From CADCSY01 sp038255685 (GTDB lineage: Bacteria; Actinomycetota; Acidimicrobiia; Acidimicrobiales; CADCSY01), in assembly GCA_038255685.1 (NCBI GenBank), contig JBBSLC010000041.1, forward strand, positions 1 to 21,059: a DNA stretch of 21,059 nucleotides, read 5' to 3'. This document shows positions 7,664-15,300 of this stretch, piece after piece; the stretch's first letter is position 1; each line of letters starts with the position of its first letter. The position numbers and the translations under genes were made by a program. The notes below the pieces were generated by a model, which worked only from the letters and a program-made list of their open reading frames with translations, was not told the DNA's origin and did not search any database.

Positions 7664-9166
7664 ATGGCTCACGTGATCGAAGACGTCGAGCGCTGCTACC
7701 GCATCGTGTGCAGTCGAGACGCTCGCTTCGACGGGTGGTTCGTCACGGCGGTGACCTCGACTGGCATCTACTGCCGCCCGAGCTGTCCCGCTCGCACGCC
7801 TCGCCGCGAGCACCTCCGCTTCCACACGTCGGCGGCAGCTGCCGTCGCCGAGGGGTTCCGGGCGTGTCGACGCTGCCGACCCGACGTGACGCCGGGTTCT
7901 CCCTCCTGGCACGTCCGAGCCGACGTCGTCGGCCGAGCCATGCGCCTCATCGCCGACGGCGTCGTCGACCGTGATGGCGTCGGTGGCCTCGCAACCCGCC
8001 TCGGCTACAGCGAGCGCCACCTCAACCGACTGCTCGTCACCGAGGTGGGGGCGGGACCGCTCGCCCTCGCCAGGGTGCAGCGAGCGCACACCGCCCGCCT
8101 CTTGCTCGAGACCACCACCCTCCCGATCGCGACCGTCGCGTTCGGCGCCGGCTTCTCGAGCGTGCGGCAGTTCAACGACACGGTGCGGGCGGTCTACGCC
8201 ACGACCCCCACCGAGATCCGGCGGCGGCAGCGGTCGCGCGCCGGCGACGTTGCGATCGGCACCATCACGATCCGCCTGGCCGCTCGCTCCCCGCACGACG
8301 CTGCCTCGACGCTGCGCTTCCTCTCCGACCGAGCCGTGCCCGGCATCGAGGAGGTCACCGGTGAGGGCTACCGCAGGGTGCTCGACCTACCCCACGGCCC
8401 TGGCACCGTCTGCCTCGCCGACGGCGGAGGGCACATCTCTTGCACGCTGCGCCTCGGCGACGTCGCCGACCTCGGCGTCGCCGTCCAGCGGTGCCGCCGG
8501 CTGCTCGACCTCGATGCGGACCCCGTTGCCGTCGACGCACAGCTCGGCGCCGACCCCGTGCTCAGCCCCTTGATCCGACGATCGCCGGGCCCGCGCGTCC
8601 CCGGCCACGTCGACGGCGCCGAGCTGGCGGTGCGAGCCGTGCTCGGCCAGCAGGTATCCGTCGCCGGTGCGCGCACGCTCGCCGGCCGCCTCGTCGCCAG
8701 CCACGGAGACCCACTGCCCGAGCCGGACGGCGGCCTCACCCACCGGTTCCCCTCTCCCGCAGCCATCGCGTCGATGGACCCTGGCGACCTCGCCATGCCC
8801 CGGACACGCGGCGCCGCCCTGATCGGCCTCGCCCGGGCGCTCGCCGACGGGGACGTCGTGCTGGACCCCGGCGTCGACAGGCGGGAGGCAGCAGCGACGC
8901 TCGTCGCGCTCCCGGGGATCGGCCCGTGGACGGCGTCCTACATCGCCATGCGCGGGCTCGGCGACCCGGATGCCTTCATCCCGAGCGACCTCGGCGTCCG
9001 CCACGCGCTCGAACGTCTCGGACAGGCCGGCGACCCACGCGCCGTCGCCGCGCTCGGCGAGGCGTGGCGCCCGTGGCGGTCCTACGCCGTCATGCACCTG
9101 TGGCGCAGCCTGTCCCCGACCGCAGCACGAGCCCCGACCTCCGACCCCACCACGAGGAGCACCTGA
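7664..9166 (+). CDS. alkA: Ada-type sensor / AraC / AlkA fusion: 3-methyladenine DNA glycosylase II
   Basis: This fusion protein of about 500 residues both senses and repairs DNA alkylation. Residues 1-80 form the Ada zinc domain with C37, C41, C68 and C71 (CRPSC and CRRC); the first of these is the expected methyl acceptor from methylphosphotriesters. An AraC-type HTH follows (about 85-185, with LATRLGYSERHLNRLL and FGAGFSSVRQFN). Then comes an AlkA N-terminal domain, and a HhH-GPD glycosylase domain with LPGIGPWTASYIAMR and catalytic Asp in PSDLGVR. The protein probably activates its own operon after methylation. The stop is one base before the ogt start. The same AlkA fusion-Ogt pair occurs in mycobacteria. 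The start may be GTG at 7673, which has AGAGGA nine bases upstream, rather than ATG at 7664. Confidence 0.95.
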   Translation: MAHVIEDVERCYRIVCSRDARFDGWFVTAVTSTGIYCRPSCPARTPRREHLRFHTSAAAAVAEGFRACRRCRPDVTPGSPSWHVRADVVGRAMRLIADGVVDRDGVGGLATRLGYSERHLNRLLVTEVGAGPLALARVQRAHTARLLLETTTLPIATVAFGAGFSSVRQFNDTVRAVYATTPTEIRRRQRSRAGDVAIGTITIRLAARSPHDAASTLRFLSDRAVPGIEEVTGEGYRRVLDLPHGPGTVCLADGGGHISCTLRLGDVADLGVAVQRCRRLLDLDADPVAVDAQLGADPVLSPLIRRSPGPRVPGHVDGAELAVRAVLGQQVSVAGARTLAGRLVASHGDPLPEPDGGLTHRFPSPAAIASMDPGDLAMPRTRGAALIGLARALADGDVVLDPGVDRREAAATLVALPGIGPWTASYIAMRGLGDPDAFIPSDLGVRHALERLGQAGDPRAVAALGEAWRPWRSYAVMHLWRSLSPTAARAPTSDPTTRST

Positions 9167-9167
9167 C

Positions 9168-9695
9168 ATGGACGTCGCCACCGCCCCCACACCTGCCGGT
9201 CCCTTCACCGTCATCGTCGACGACGATGCGGCCGTCCTCGCCAGCGGTTGGACCGAGGACGAGCACGAGCTGCTCGCACTCGTCGCCCCTATCCTGCGGG
9301 CGGGCGCCGGACCCCGTCGCCGTCGCGACCTCGGCATCGTCACCGACGCGGTCGCTCGCTACGTCGAGGGCGACCTCGGCGCCGTCGACGCCGTCGAGGT
9401 CCGCCAGCGCTCTGGACCGTTCCGGTCCCACGCGTGGGAGATCCTGCGCCAGGTCCCCGCCGGCGGCCCCGTCACGTACGCAGCGTTCGCGGCGAGGGCG
9501 GGGCGACCCAAGGCCGTGCGGGCCGCTGCGAGCGCGTGCGGCTCCAACGCCGCAGCCCTGTTCGTCCCCTGCCACCGGGTGCTCCGCACAGGTGGCGCGC
9601 TCGGCGGGTTCCGATGGGGGCTCGACGTCAAGCGCTGGCTGCTCGACCACGAGGCCGGCGAGGCGCGCAACGGCGTCGCTACTCGGGGATCGTGA
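9168..9695 (+). CDS. ogt: Methylated-DNA--protein-cysteine S-methyltransferase
   Basis: This suicide repair protein of 175 residues transfers alkyl groups from O6-alkylguanine in DNA to its own cysteine. The active-site motif PCHRV is present, preceded by the helix-turn-helix recognition region GRPKAVRAAASACGSNA, whose Arg acts as finger, and followed by GALGGFRWGLDVKRWLL. The ATG at 9168 has GAGGAG at 9154-9159 inside the end of alkA, and the alkA stop is one base upstream. This is therefore a two-gene adaptive-response operon, probably induced by the Ada part of the upstream protein. The last 17 bp overlap the 3' end of the convergent PPK2 gene. Confidence 0.95.
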   Translation: MDVATAPTPAGPFTVIVDDDAAVLASGWTEDEHELLALVAPILRAGAGPRRRRDLGIVTDAVARYVEGDLGAVDAVEVRQRSGPFRSHAWEILRQVPAGGPVTYAAFAARAGRPKAVRAAASACGSNAAALFVPCHRVLRTGGALGGFRWGLDVKRWLLDHEAGEARNGVATRGS

Positions 9696-10491
9696 CCCCG
9701 TCGGTCTCCTCGCCGGCTGCGGGCACCTGCGGGTCCATCGCCTGCAACGTCGCAGCGAGGATCTGGGCGACGACGAGGTTGCGCTGCCACTTGCGATCGG
9801 CGGGCACGACGTACCACGGCGCCCACGCCGTGGACGTCTCATGGAGCGCTTCTTCGTAGGCGACCTGGAACTCGTCCCACAGGGCGCGATCGTCGAGGTC
9901 GCTGGTGCGGAACTTCCACCGCTTCTCCGGGTCGTCGAGGCGCGCCTGGAGCCGCTCGCGCTGCTCGGCACGGGAGAGGTGGAGGAAGCACTTGACGACC
10001 GTCGTGCCCTCGTCGACGAGCATCCGCTCGAAGTCGTTGATGTGGCCGAAGCGCTTGCGCCAGCGCTCCTCGGGGACGACCTCGCGGACGCGCGCCGCCA
10101 TGACGTCTTCGTAGTGGGATCGGTTGAACACGCCGATCTGGCCGCGCTCGGGCGTCGCAGCGTGGATGCGCCAGAGGAAGTCGTGGGCGAGCTCACCCGA
10201 GCTCGGGGCCTTGAACGCTGCGACGTTCGTCCCCGAGGGCGTGACACCCCCGAGCACGTGGCGGATGGTGCCGTCCTTGCCGGACGTGTCGGTCCCCTGG
10301 AGCACGAGCAGCACCGCTCGCGCATCCTCGGCGTAGAGCCGCTGCTGGAGCCGCTCGATCTCCTCCCGCGCCGCGAGCAGGTCCTCGTCCTTGCCGATGT
10401 CCTTGTCGGTCTCCACCCCGTCGGGATCGCTTGTCGGCCGACCAGCGAGGTCGGGAGCCGTTCCAGGGGTGACGAGGAGGTCGGCGTGCAT
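9679..10491 (-). CDS. ppk2: Polyphosphate kinase 2 family protein (polyphosphate:nucleotide phosphotransferase)
   Basis: This cytosolic enzyme of 270 residues transfers phosphate between polyphosphate and nucleotides. It has the PPK2 Walker A-like loop GTDTSGKDGT (66-75), the Walker B region VFNRSHYEDV (121-130), and family blocks AFKAPSSGELAHDFLWR and WKFRTSDLDDRALWDEF, ending in the usual WYVVPADRKWQRN segment. It is a single-domain form. The motif set resembles the class II/III enzymes that phosphorylate AMP or ADP, but the class cannot be settled by eye. The ATG at 10491 has TACCGT six bases upstream, so it is likely leaderless, and it starts 24 bp after the oxidoreductase stop. The 3' end overlaps ogt by 17 bp on the opposite strand. 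Confidence 0.92.
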   Translation of the reverse strand: MHADLLVTPGTAPDLAGRPTSDPDGVETDKDIGKDEDLLAAREEIERLQQRLYAEDARAVLLVLQGTDTSGKDGTIRHVLGGVTPSGTNVAAFKAPSSGELAHDFLWRIHAATPERGQIGVFNRSHYEDVMAARVREVVPEERWRKRFGHINDFERMLVDEGTTVVKCFLHLSRAEQRERLQARLDDPEKRWKFRTSDLDDRALWDEFQVAYEEALHETSTAWAPWYVVPADRKWQRNLVVAQILAATLQAMDPQVPAAGEETDGVTIPE

Positions 10492-10497
10492 CGGCTG

Positions 10498-10503
10498 ACG
10501 GTA
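10498..10503 (-). promoter_or_regulatory. -10 element TACCGT of a leaderless promoter for ppk2
   Basis: On the minus strand TACCGT, six bases, ATG at 10491. It sits in the 24-bp gap after the upstream oxidoreductase, giving ppk2 its own start point even though the two genes look co-directional. Confidence 0.5.
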
Positions 10504-10515
10504 CCCGGGGCGGCC

Positions 10516-12798
10516 TCAGGTCGCAGACGGCGCGAGGCGCACGAGGACCGACTTCGAGGTCGGGGTCTGGCTCCCCTCCGCCACGCTGTCGAGCGGCACG
10601 AGCACGTTCGTCTCCGGGTAGTACGCCGCGCAGCTCCCCCTCGACACGGGGTATGCGACCACTCGGAACCGAGGTGCGGTGCGCCGGACACCGGCGAAGT
10701 CACCCACGATGTCGACGGTCGATGCATCGTCGACGCCGAGCGCCACGAGGTCATCGGGGTGGACGAAGACGACGCGCCGCCCGCCCTTGATGCCCCGGTA
10801 GCGGTCGTCGAGGCCGTAGATCGTCGTGTTGTACTGGTCGTGCGAGCGCAGCGTCTGCAGCAAGAGGTGCCCAGGGGGGACGTCGACGACGTCGAGCTCG
10901 TTGACGCTGAATCGTGCGAGGCCACTCGGGGTGTCGAACGAGCGGCTGTCACGTGGCGGGTGGGGGAGCACGAAGCCAGCGGGGTCGGCGAGGCGCTCGT
11001 TGAACCGCTCGAAGCCGGGGACGACCGCCTCGATGTGATCCCGGATGAGGTCGTAGTCGCCTCGCAGCGCCTCCCAGTCGATGCCCCCGCCACCGGGGAG
11101 CAGACGCTCGGCGAGGTGGCTCACCACTGCGACCTCGCTCGGGACGTCCTCTGCTGGCGGTGTCAGGTTCCCCACCGACGCGTGCACGGAGGACATCGAG
11201 TCCTCCACCGTCACGCGCTGGCGACCCGTCGCCTGGACATCGATGTCGGTGCGACCGAGGCATGGGAGGATCACCGCCGTGCGACCGGTCACGACGTGCG
11301 AGCGGTTCAGCTTCGTCGAGATCTGGACGGTGAGCTCGCAGCGCCGGAGCGCCGCCTCGGTGACCTCGGTGTCGGGTGTCGCCGAGGCGAAGTTCCCGCC
11401 CATGGACACGAACGCCCTGACCCGGCCATCCCGCATGGCACGGATGGTGTCGACCGTGTCGTGCCCCGGCTCTCGGGGAGGGGAGAAGGCGAACTCGGTC
11501 TCGAGCGCGTCGAGGAACGCGGTCGATGGCTTCTCGTAGATCCCCATCGTCCGGTCGCCCTGGACGTTGCTGTGCCCCCGCACCGGACAGAGGCCAGCAC
11601 CGGGGCGTCCGATGTTGCCTCTGAGCAGGGCGAAGTTCGTGAGCTCTCGGATCGTGGCGACCGCGTTGCGGTGCTGGGTGATGCCCATCGCCCAGCACAC
11701 GACGATCGACCCGGACGAGAGCACGAGGTCCACGGCCTCTTCCACCGCGGCCATCGTGAGCCCGCACGCTCGCAGCGCGGCGTCCACGTCGAGGGCGCGG
11801 ACGTGGTCGGCGAAGACCTCGAACCCCTCGCACCGCTCGGCGATGAACGTCGTGTCGAGGACGTCTTCGCCCCGGTCGTGGCGCGCAACGAGCAGGTGGT
11901 CGATGAGCTGGAACAGGGCGAGATCCCCGTTCAGGCGGACCTGCAGGAACAGGTCGGCGAGCGCCGTGCCCCGACCGATGATCCCTGACGGTCGCTGGGG
12001 GTTCTTGAACCGGATGAGGCCCGCCTCGGGGAGTGGGTTCACCGCGATGATCCGACCGCCGCGCCGCTTCGTCATCTCGAGCGCCGTGAGCATCCGAGGG
12101 TGGTTCGTGCCCGGGTTCTGCCCGAGGATGATGACGAGGTCAGCCTGGTGGACATCGTCGAGGGTGACGCTGCCCTTGCCGATCCCGATCGTCTCGCCGA
12201 GCGCGACCCCGCTCGACTCGTGGCACATGTTCGAGCAGTCCGGCAGGTTGTTCGTCCCGAAGCGGCGCACGAGCAGCTGGTACAGGAACGCCGCCTCGTT
12301 GCTCGTGCGGCCCGAGGTGTAGAACGCGGCCTCGTCAGGAGAGCCGAGCGCCCGGAGACCGTCGGCCACGGTGCGGTAGGCCTCCTCCCACGAAACAGGC
12401 TCGTAGCGGTCGGCGCCCGGACGCTTGACGACCGGGACCGTGAGGCGGCCCTGCTTGCCGAGCCAGTGGTCGTCGCGCTGCTCGAGGTCGGCGAGGTCGT
12501 GGTCGGCGAAGAAGCTCGCGTCGACCCGCTTCCGCGTCGCCTCCTCCGCGACGGCCTTGGCCCCGTTCTCGCAGAACTCGACCTTGGAGCGGTGGTCGCC
12601 CTCAGGCCAGGCGCAACCGGGGCAGTCGAACCCGTCGACCTGGTTCACCTTCAGCAGGGTCCGCACGCTGCGGCGAACACCCATCTCGGTCAGCGCCATG
12701 CGGGCCGAGGCGACCACGCCGGGGATCCCGGCGGCGACCTCCTTGCGGTCCCCGACCTCGAGCGCCGCCTCGTCGTCCGTCGAGCCCGCTGCCGCCAT
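10516..12798 (-). CDS. FdhF/YdeP-family molybdopterin oxidoreductase
   Basis: This 760-residue protein belongs to the molybdopterin oxidoreductase group related to the formate dehydrogenase alpha subunit, in the YdeP branch. YdeP was linked to acid resistance in E. coli, but its reaction is not established. The N-terminal DGFDCPGCAW with C59 and C62 and a third Cys in EFCENGAKA are typical of this branch. The Mo-bis-MGD domains show TSGRTSNEAAFLYQ, NMCHESSG (possible Mo-ligand Cys), GQNPGTNHPRML and GNIGRPGAGLCPVRGHSNVQG. The C-terminal dinucleotide-binding domain has RSHDQYNTTIYG. No signal peptide is seen, so it is probably cytosolic. No FdhD or electron-transfer partner is in the window. 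The ATG at 12798 was chosen by family length; GTG at 12831 is an alternative. ppk2 follows 24 bp downstream. Confidence 0.93.
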   Translation of the reverse strand: MAAAGSTDDEAALEVGDRKEVAAGIPGVVASARMALTEMGVRRSVRTLLKVNQVDGFDCPGCAWPEGDHRSKVEFCENGAKAVAEEATRKRVDASFFADHDLADLEQRDDHWLGKQGRLTVPVVKRPGADRYEPVSWEEAYRTVADGLRALGSPDEAAFYTSGRTSNEAAFLYQLLVRRFGTNNLPDCSNMCHESSGVALGETIGIGKGSVTLDDVHQADLVIILGQNPGTNHPRMLTALEMTKRRGGRIIAVNPLPEAGLIRFKNPQRPSGIIGRGTALADLFLQVRLNGDLALFQLIDHLLVARHDRGEDVLDTTFIAERCEGFEVFADHVRALDVDAALRACGLTMAAVEEAVDLVLSSGSIVVCWAMGITQHRNAVATIRELTNFALLRGNIGRPGAGLCPVRGHSNVQGDRTMGIYEKPSTAFLDALETEFAFSPPREPGHDTVDTIRAMRDGRVRAFVSMGGNFASATPDTEVTEAALRRCELTVQISTKLNRSHVVTGRTAVILPCLGRTDIDVQATGRQRVTVEDSMSSVHASVGNLTPPAEDVPSEVAVVSHLAERLLPGGGGIDWEALRGDYDLIRDHIEAVVPGFERFNERLADPAGFVLPHPPRDSRSFDTPSGLARFSVNELDVVDVPPGHLLLQTLRSHDQYNTTIYGLDDRYRGIKGGRRVVFVHPDDLVALGVDDASTVDIVGDFAGVRRTAPRFRVVAYPVSRGSCAAYYPETNVLVPLDSVAEGSQTPTSKSVLVRLAPSAT

Positions 12799-12835
12799 CA
12801 CCCAAGGGTCGCGCACCACGAGCCCGTACACCGAG

Positions 12836-12862
12836 CGAGGCGCCCCCTAGCCGAGGCGCCCC
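12836..12862. repeat. Direct repeat CGAGGCGCCCC x2 upstream of the oxidoreductase
   Basis: The 11-mer occurs at 12836-12846 and 12852-12862, a 16-bp period, immediately upstream of the oxidoreductase start region. It could be a regulator site or a small duplication. The high GC lowers its significance. Confidence 0.4.
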
Positions 12863-12947
12863 GCTGTCGCGAGCATGCCCGCCCTGCATGACGGCTCGAT
12901 CACGACTTCGTCGCGACTCCGAGACGATCGACCCAGGCGAGCGCGAA

Positions 12948-12991
12948 GGAGCCCCTGATCGTTCGCTGTGAGGCGAACGATCAGGGGCTCC
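12948..12991 (-). terminator. Perfect 19-bp hairpin, probable terminator of the gltX-tRNA transcript
   Basis: GGAGCCCCTGATCGTTCGC (12948-12966) is followed by a 6-nt loop and its exact reverse complement (12973-12991). It lies 8 bp beyond the 3' end of tRNA-Glu, the expected place for a terminator of the tRNA transcript. On the minus strand only two T residues follow, so it would be a hairpin-only terminator. It is the longest perfect inverted repeat I saw in the window. Confidence 0.65.
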
Positions 12992-12999
12992 GATCGTGG

Positions 13000-13072
13000 C
13001 AGCCCCAACGGGATTCGAACCCGTGCCGCCACCTTGAGAGGGTGGTGTCCTAGGCCGCTAGACGATGGGGCC
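13000..13072 (-). tRNA. tRNA-Glu (anticodon CTC)
   Basis: The minus strand folds as a complete 73-base cloverleaf: acceptor GGCCCCA pairing with TGGGGCT, anticodon stem CCACC/GGTGG around loop CTCTCAA giving anticodon CTC (codon GAG), and T arm ACGGG-TTCGAAT-CCCGT. The discriminator is G and no CCA is encoded. It lies 35 bases after tRNA-Gln in the same direction. Confidence 0.96.
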
Positions 13073-13107
13073 GTGCTGGTTGAGCCGGTCCCGAGAGACC
13101 GCCTCAG

Positions 13108-13180
13108 CTCGGGGGGGAGGACTCGAACCTCCAACTTCCTGCTCCAGAGGCAGGCGTTCTGCCAATTGAACTACCCCCGA
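13108..13180 (-). tRNA. tRNA-Gln (anticodon CTG)
   Basis: This is a complete 73-base cloverleaf: acceptor TCGGGGG with CCCCCGA, with the U1-A72 pair typical of tRNA-Gln. The anticodon stem CCTGC/GCAGG around CTCTGGA gives anticodon CTG (codon CAG), and the T arm is GGAGG-TTCGAGT-CCTCC. Discriminator G, no encoded CCA. It starts 15 bases after the DUF218 stop. In most actinobacteria this tRNA is charged first with Glu by a non-discriminating GluRS and then amidated, which would explain its place next to gltX (inference). Confidence 0.96.
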
Positions 13181-13192
13181 AGGGCTCGGGAG

Positions 13193-13198
13193 AGATTA
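13193..13198 (-). promoter_or_regulatory. -10-like TAATCT before tRNA-Gln, overlapping the DUF218 stop
   Basis: TAATCT on the minus strand lies 12 bases before the tRNA-Gln 5' end, and its TAA is the DUF218 stop codon. A perfect 12-bp palindrome, CGGACCGGTCCG (13208-13219), sits just upstream. It could let the tRNAs be transcribed separately from gltX. Confidence 0.35.
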
Positions 13199-13840
13199 GC
13201 CGCTGTTCGGACCGGTCCGCACACGGTCGTCCAGGTCCACGAGGCGTCCGAAGCCGATGATGCGCCCGACCCCGACGGCGAGCGTCTCGCGACCGAGGTG
13301 GCCGGCCTGGGAGGCGAAGCCCTCGGGCGAGCGGTTCGCCGGCGATGCCCGTCCGTTGAGCCCGACCTCGTCGGCGATCTCCTCGGTTCGCAGGGCGTGG
13401 TAGGGGCTGGAGACGAGCACGACGTCGACGAGACCCTCCGCGCGCAGGAACCGGGCGGCGGCGGCGAGGCTCTGCCAAGAGTTCGTCCCGGAGACCTCCC
13501 GGCGGATGCTCGCGTCGGGGACGCCGCGGCCAAGGAGGTAGTCCGCACTCGCGGTGGCCTCGGTGGTCCGATCGCCCGGCTGGTTGCCGCCTGTGACGAC
13601 GATGACGTCGGCGATCCCCTGGTCCCGAAGGGAGACGGCGTGGTCGAGGCGCGCCTGGAGCACCGGCGATGGCACACCGTCGTACTGCGCAGCGCCGAGC
13701 ACGACGATCGCATCGGAAGGGGTCGCCCGGTCGCTCCGGGCCGCGGTGAAGACCTGGAAGAAGGTGAACGCCAGGTACGCCCCGCCGAGGAGGCCCGCAA
13801 CGACGACGAGTCGCACGACCAACCCGATGGTGCGACGCAT
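13196..13840 (-). CDS. DUF218/YdcF-like membrane-anchored protein
   Basis: This 214-residue protein has an N-terminal membrane helix (about 5-27, IGLVVRLVVVAGLLGGAYLA) followed by a DUF218 domain. The domain shows IVVLGAAQYDGVPSPVLQARLD, VIVVTGGNQPGDRTTEA, TNSWQSL and VLVSSPYHALRT, in the order seen in YdcF/SanA/ElyC-like proteins. Those proteins are tied to envelope or cell-wall functions, but no enzyme activity is assigned here. The ATG at 13840 begins 10 bp after the gltX stop, so it is very likely co-transcribed with gltX. An upstream extension to 13897 would run into gltX. Its stop codon lies 15 bp before tRNA-Gln. Confidence 0.87.
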   Translation of the reverse strand: MRRTIGLVVRLVVVAGLLGGAYLAFTFFQVFTAARSDRATPSDAIVVLGAAQYDGVPSPVLQARLDHAVSLRDQGIADVIVVTGGNQPGDRTTEATASADYLLGRGVPDASIRREVSGTNSWQSLAAAARFLRAEGLVDVVLVSSPYHALRTEEIADEVGLNGRASPANRSPEGFASQAGHLGRETLAVGVGRIIGFGRLVDLDDRVRTGPNSG

Positions 13841-13850
13841 CAGCGGGAGC

Positions 13851-15260
13851 TCACAGGCGGGCGCGGGCGGCACGGAGCCGCTCGAGCGTGCGCTCACGCC
13901 CGAGCACGACGAGCGACTCGAACAGCGGCGGGCCGACGCTGCGACCGGTCACCGCCACGCGAACGGGCGCCTGGGTCCGCTTCTTGTTGAGGCCGAGGCC
14001 CTCGCCGATCGAGAACAGCGTGTCCTTCAACGGCTCCCGCTCGTCGGGCACGTGCTCCCACGTGACATCGGCCCATGCGACGAGCAGCTCGTCGAGGAGC
14101 TGGGCGACGCCGTCGGGCTTGACCGCCTTCTCCCAGTCACCGTCGTCGATCGTGACCTCGTCGCGCAGCAGGAAGTCGATCATGCCCGGCACCTCGGACA
14201 GCACGGCTACGCGCTCCTGGACGAGCGGCGCCATGGCTGCGAAGACGTCGGCGTCGTACACGTCCGCCGGCCACGGTGCGAGCGCCCCGGTCAGCCACGG
14301 CTGTGCGCGGTCGGTGAACTCCTCCACCGACATGGCTCTGATGGTGTCGCCGTTGAACGCCCGCAGCTTCGCCACATCGAAGAAGCCAGGGCTCTTGCCC
14401 ACGTCTTCGAGGCGGAACAGCGCCAGCATCTCGTCGATGGTGAAGCGCTCCTGATCTCCCGGTGGTGACCAGCCGCAGAGGGCGAGGAAGTTCAGCATGA
14501 CCTCGGGGAGGTAGCCCTCGTCCCGGTACAGCTCCAGCGCGACGGGGTCACGACGCTTCGAGAGCTTCTGGCGCTTCTCGTTCACGATGACGGGCAGGTG
14601 GGCGAACACCGGCCGCTCACCGCCTCCGAGGGCGTCCCAGAGGAGGAGGTACTTGGGCGTGGTGGGGAGGTGCTCTTCGCCTCGAATGACGTGGGTGATC
14701 GCCATGTCCATGTCGTCCACGACGTTGGCGAGGACGAACATCACCTTCCCTGTCGCCCGGACGACGATGAAGTCTTCGATCGAAGCGTTCGGGAACGTCG
14801 GCTCTCCTCGGACCACGTCGACCACGACGGTCTCGCCGTCGTCGGGCGTGCGGAAGCGCAGCGCGGTGTGGGGACCGGGTCCCTTGTCGAGCTCCCGGCA
14901 GTGGCCGTCGTACCCCGGGGGCCCGCCGCGCTCCTTGGCTCGAGCGTCGACCGCGTCCCTCGTGCAGTCGCACCAGTACGTGCGGCCGCTCGCGATCAGC
15001 CGTTCGGCGGCGGTCGCGTGCAGCTCGGCGCGATCGGACTGACGGTGGCGCTCGTCCCAGTCGAGGCCCACCCACCGCATCGACTCGTCGATCGCGGTGA
15101 CCCACTCCTCCCGGTTCCGCTCATCGTCGGTGTCCTCGATGCGCAGCACGAAGACGCCGTTCGACTGGCGGGCGAAGACCCAGTTGTAGAGGGCCGTGCG
15201 GACCCCTCCGACGTGGAGGAAGCCTGTCGGCGAAGGGGCGAACCGGACGCGGACGGGCAC
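13851..15260 (-). CDS. gltX: Glutamyl-tRNA synthetase
   Basis: This class I aminoacyl-tRNA synthetase of 469 residues attaches glutamate to tRNA-Glu, and probably to tRNA-Gln as well if it is the non-discriminating actinobacterial type. It starts RVRFAPSPTGFLHVGG, whose HVGG (16-19) is the HIGH motif, and has KLSKRR as the KMSKS loop. Cysteines C97, C99 and C121 (CDC and DGHC) look like the zinc-binding insertion. The C-terminal anticodon-binding domain ends at the expected length. The GTG at 15260 was chosen because the catalytic fold begins there and TATCCT lies six bases upstream; the longer frame runs through intergenic repeats. Downstream are DUF218, tRNA-Gln and tRNA-Glu on the same strand. 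Confidence 0.97.
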   Translation of the reverse strand: MPVRVRFAPSPTGFLHVGGVRTALYNWVFARQSNGVFVLRIEDTDDERNREEWVTAIDESMRWVGLDWDERHRQSDRAELHATAAERLIASGRTYWCDCTRDAVDARAKERGGPPGYDGHCRELDKGPGPHTALRFRTPDDGETVVVDVVRGEPTFPNASIEDFIVVRATGKVMFVLANVVDDMDMAITHVIRGEEHLPTTPKYLLLWDALGGGERPVFAHLPVIVNEKRQKLSKRRDPVALELYRDEGYLPEVMLNFLALCGWSPPGDQERFTIDEMLALFRLEDVGKSPGFFDVAKLRAFNGDTIRAMSVEEFTDRAQPWLTGALAPWPADVYDADVFAAMAPLVQERVAVLSEVPGMIDFLLRDEVTIDDGDWEKAVKPDGVAQLLDELLVAWADVTWEHVPDEREPLKDTLFSIGEGLGLNKKRTQAPVRVAVTGRSVGPPLFESLVVLGRERTLERLRAARARL

Positions 15261-15266
15261 CCGCCG

Positions 15267-15272
15267 AGGATA
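15267..15272 (-). promoter_or_regulatory. -10 element TATCCT of a leaderless promoter for gltX
   Basis: On the minus strand TATCCT, six bases, GTG at 15260. This places the tandem repeat (15301-15438) upstream of the promoter rather than in a 5' UTR. Confidence 0.5.
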
Positions 15273-15300
15273 CCGGAGCCCCCCGGACGGACGATCCCTC

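Noticed and set aside
7664..9166. alkA as a chance fusion or assembly join of Ada and AlkA
   Set aside because: The four-domain fusion followed by ogt is a known actinobacterial arrangement and all key residues are intact.
9090..11093. A 667-codon Ser/Arg-rich minus-strand frame
   Set aside because: Runs out of frame through ppk2 and the oxidoreductase, with composition typical of a shadow.
8440..11988. A 1182-codon plus-strand open frame
   Set aside because: It crosses alkA, ogt, ppk2 and the oxidoreductase in other frames. It has low-complexity Arg/Pro composition and no domain, so it is a high-GC shadow frame.
12948..13072. Integration (att) site at the tRNA-Glu 3' end
   Set aside because: No integrase and no second copy of the tRNA 3' end was seen in the window. 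The hairpin is better explained as a terminator.
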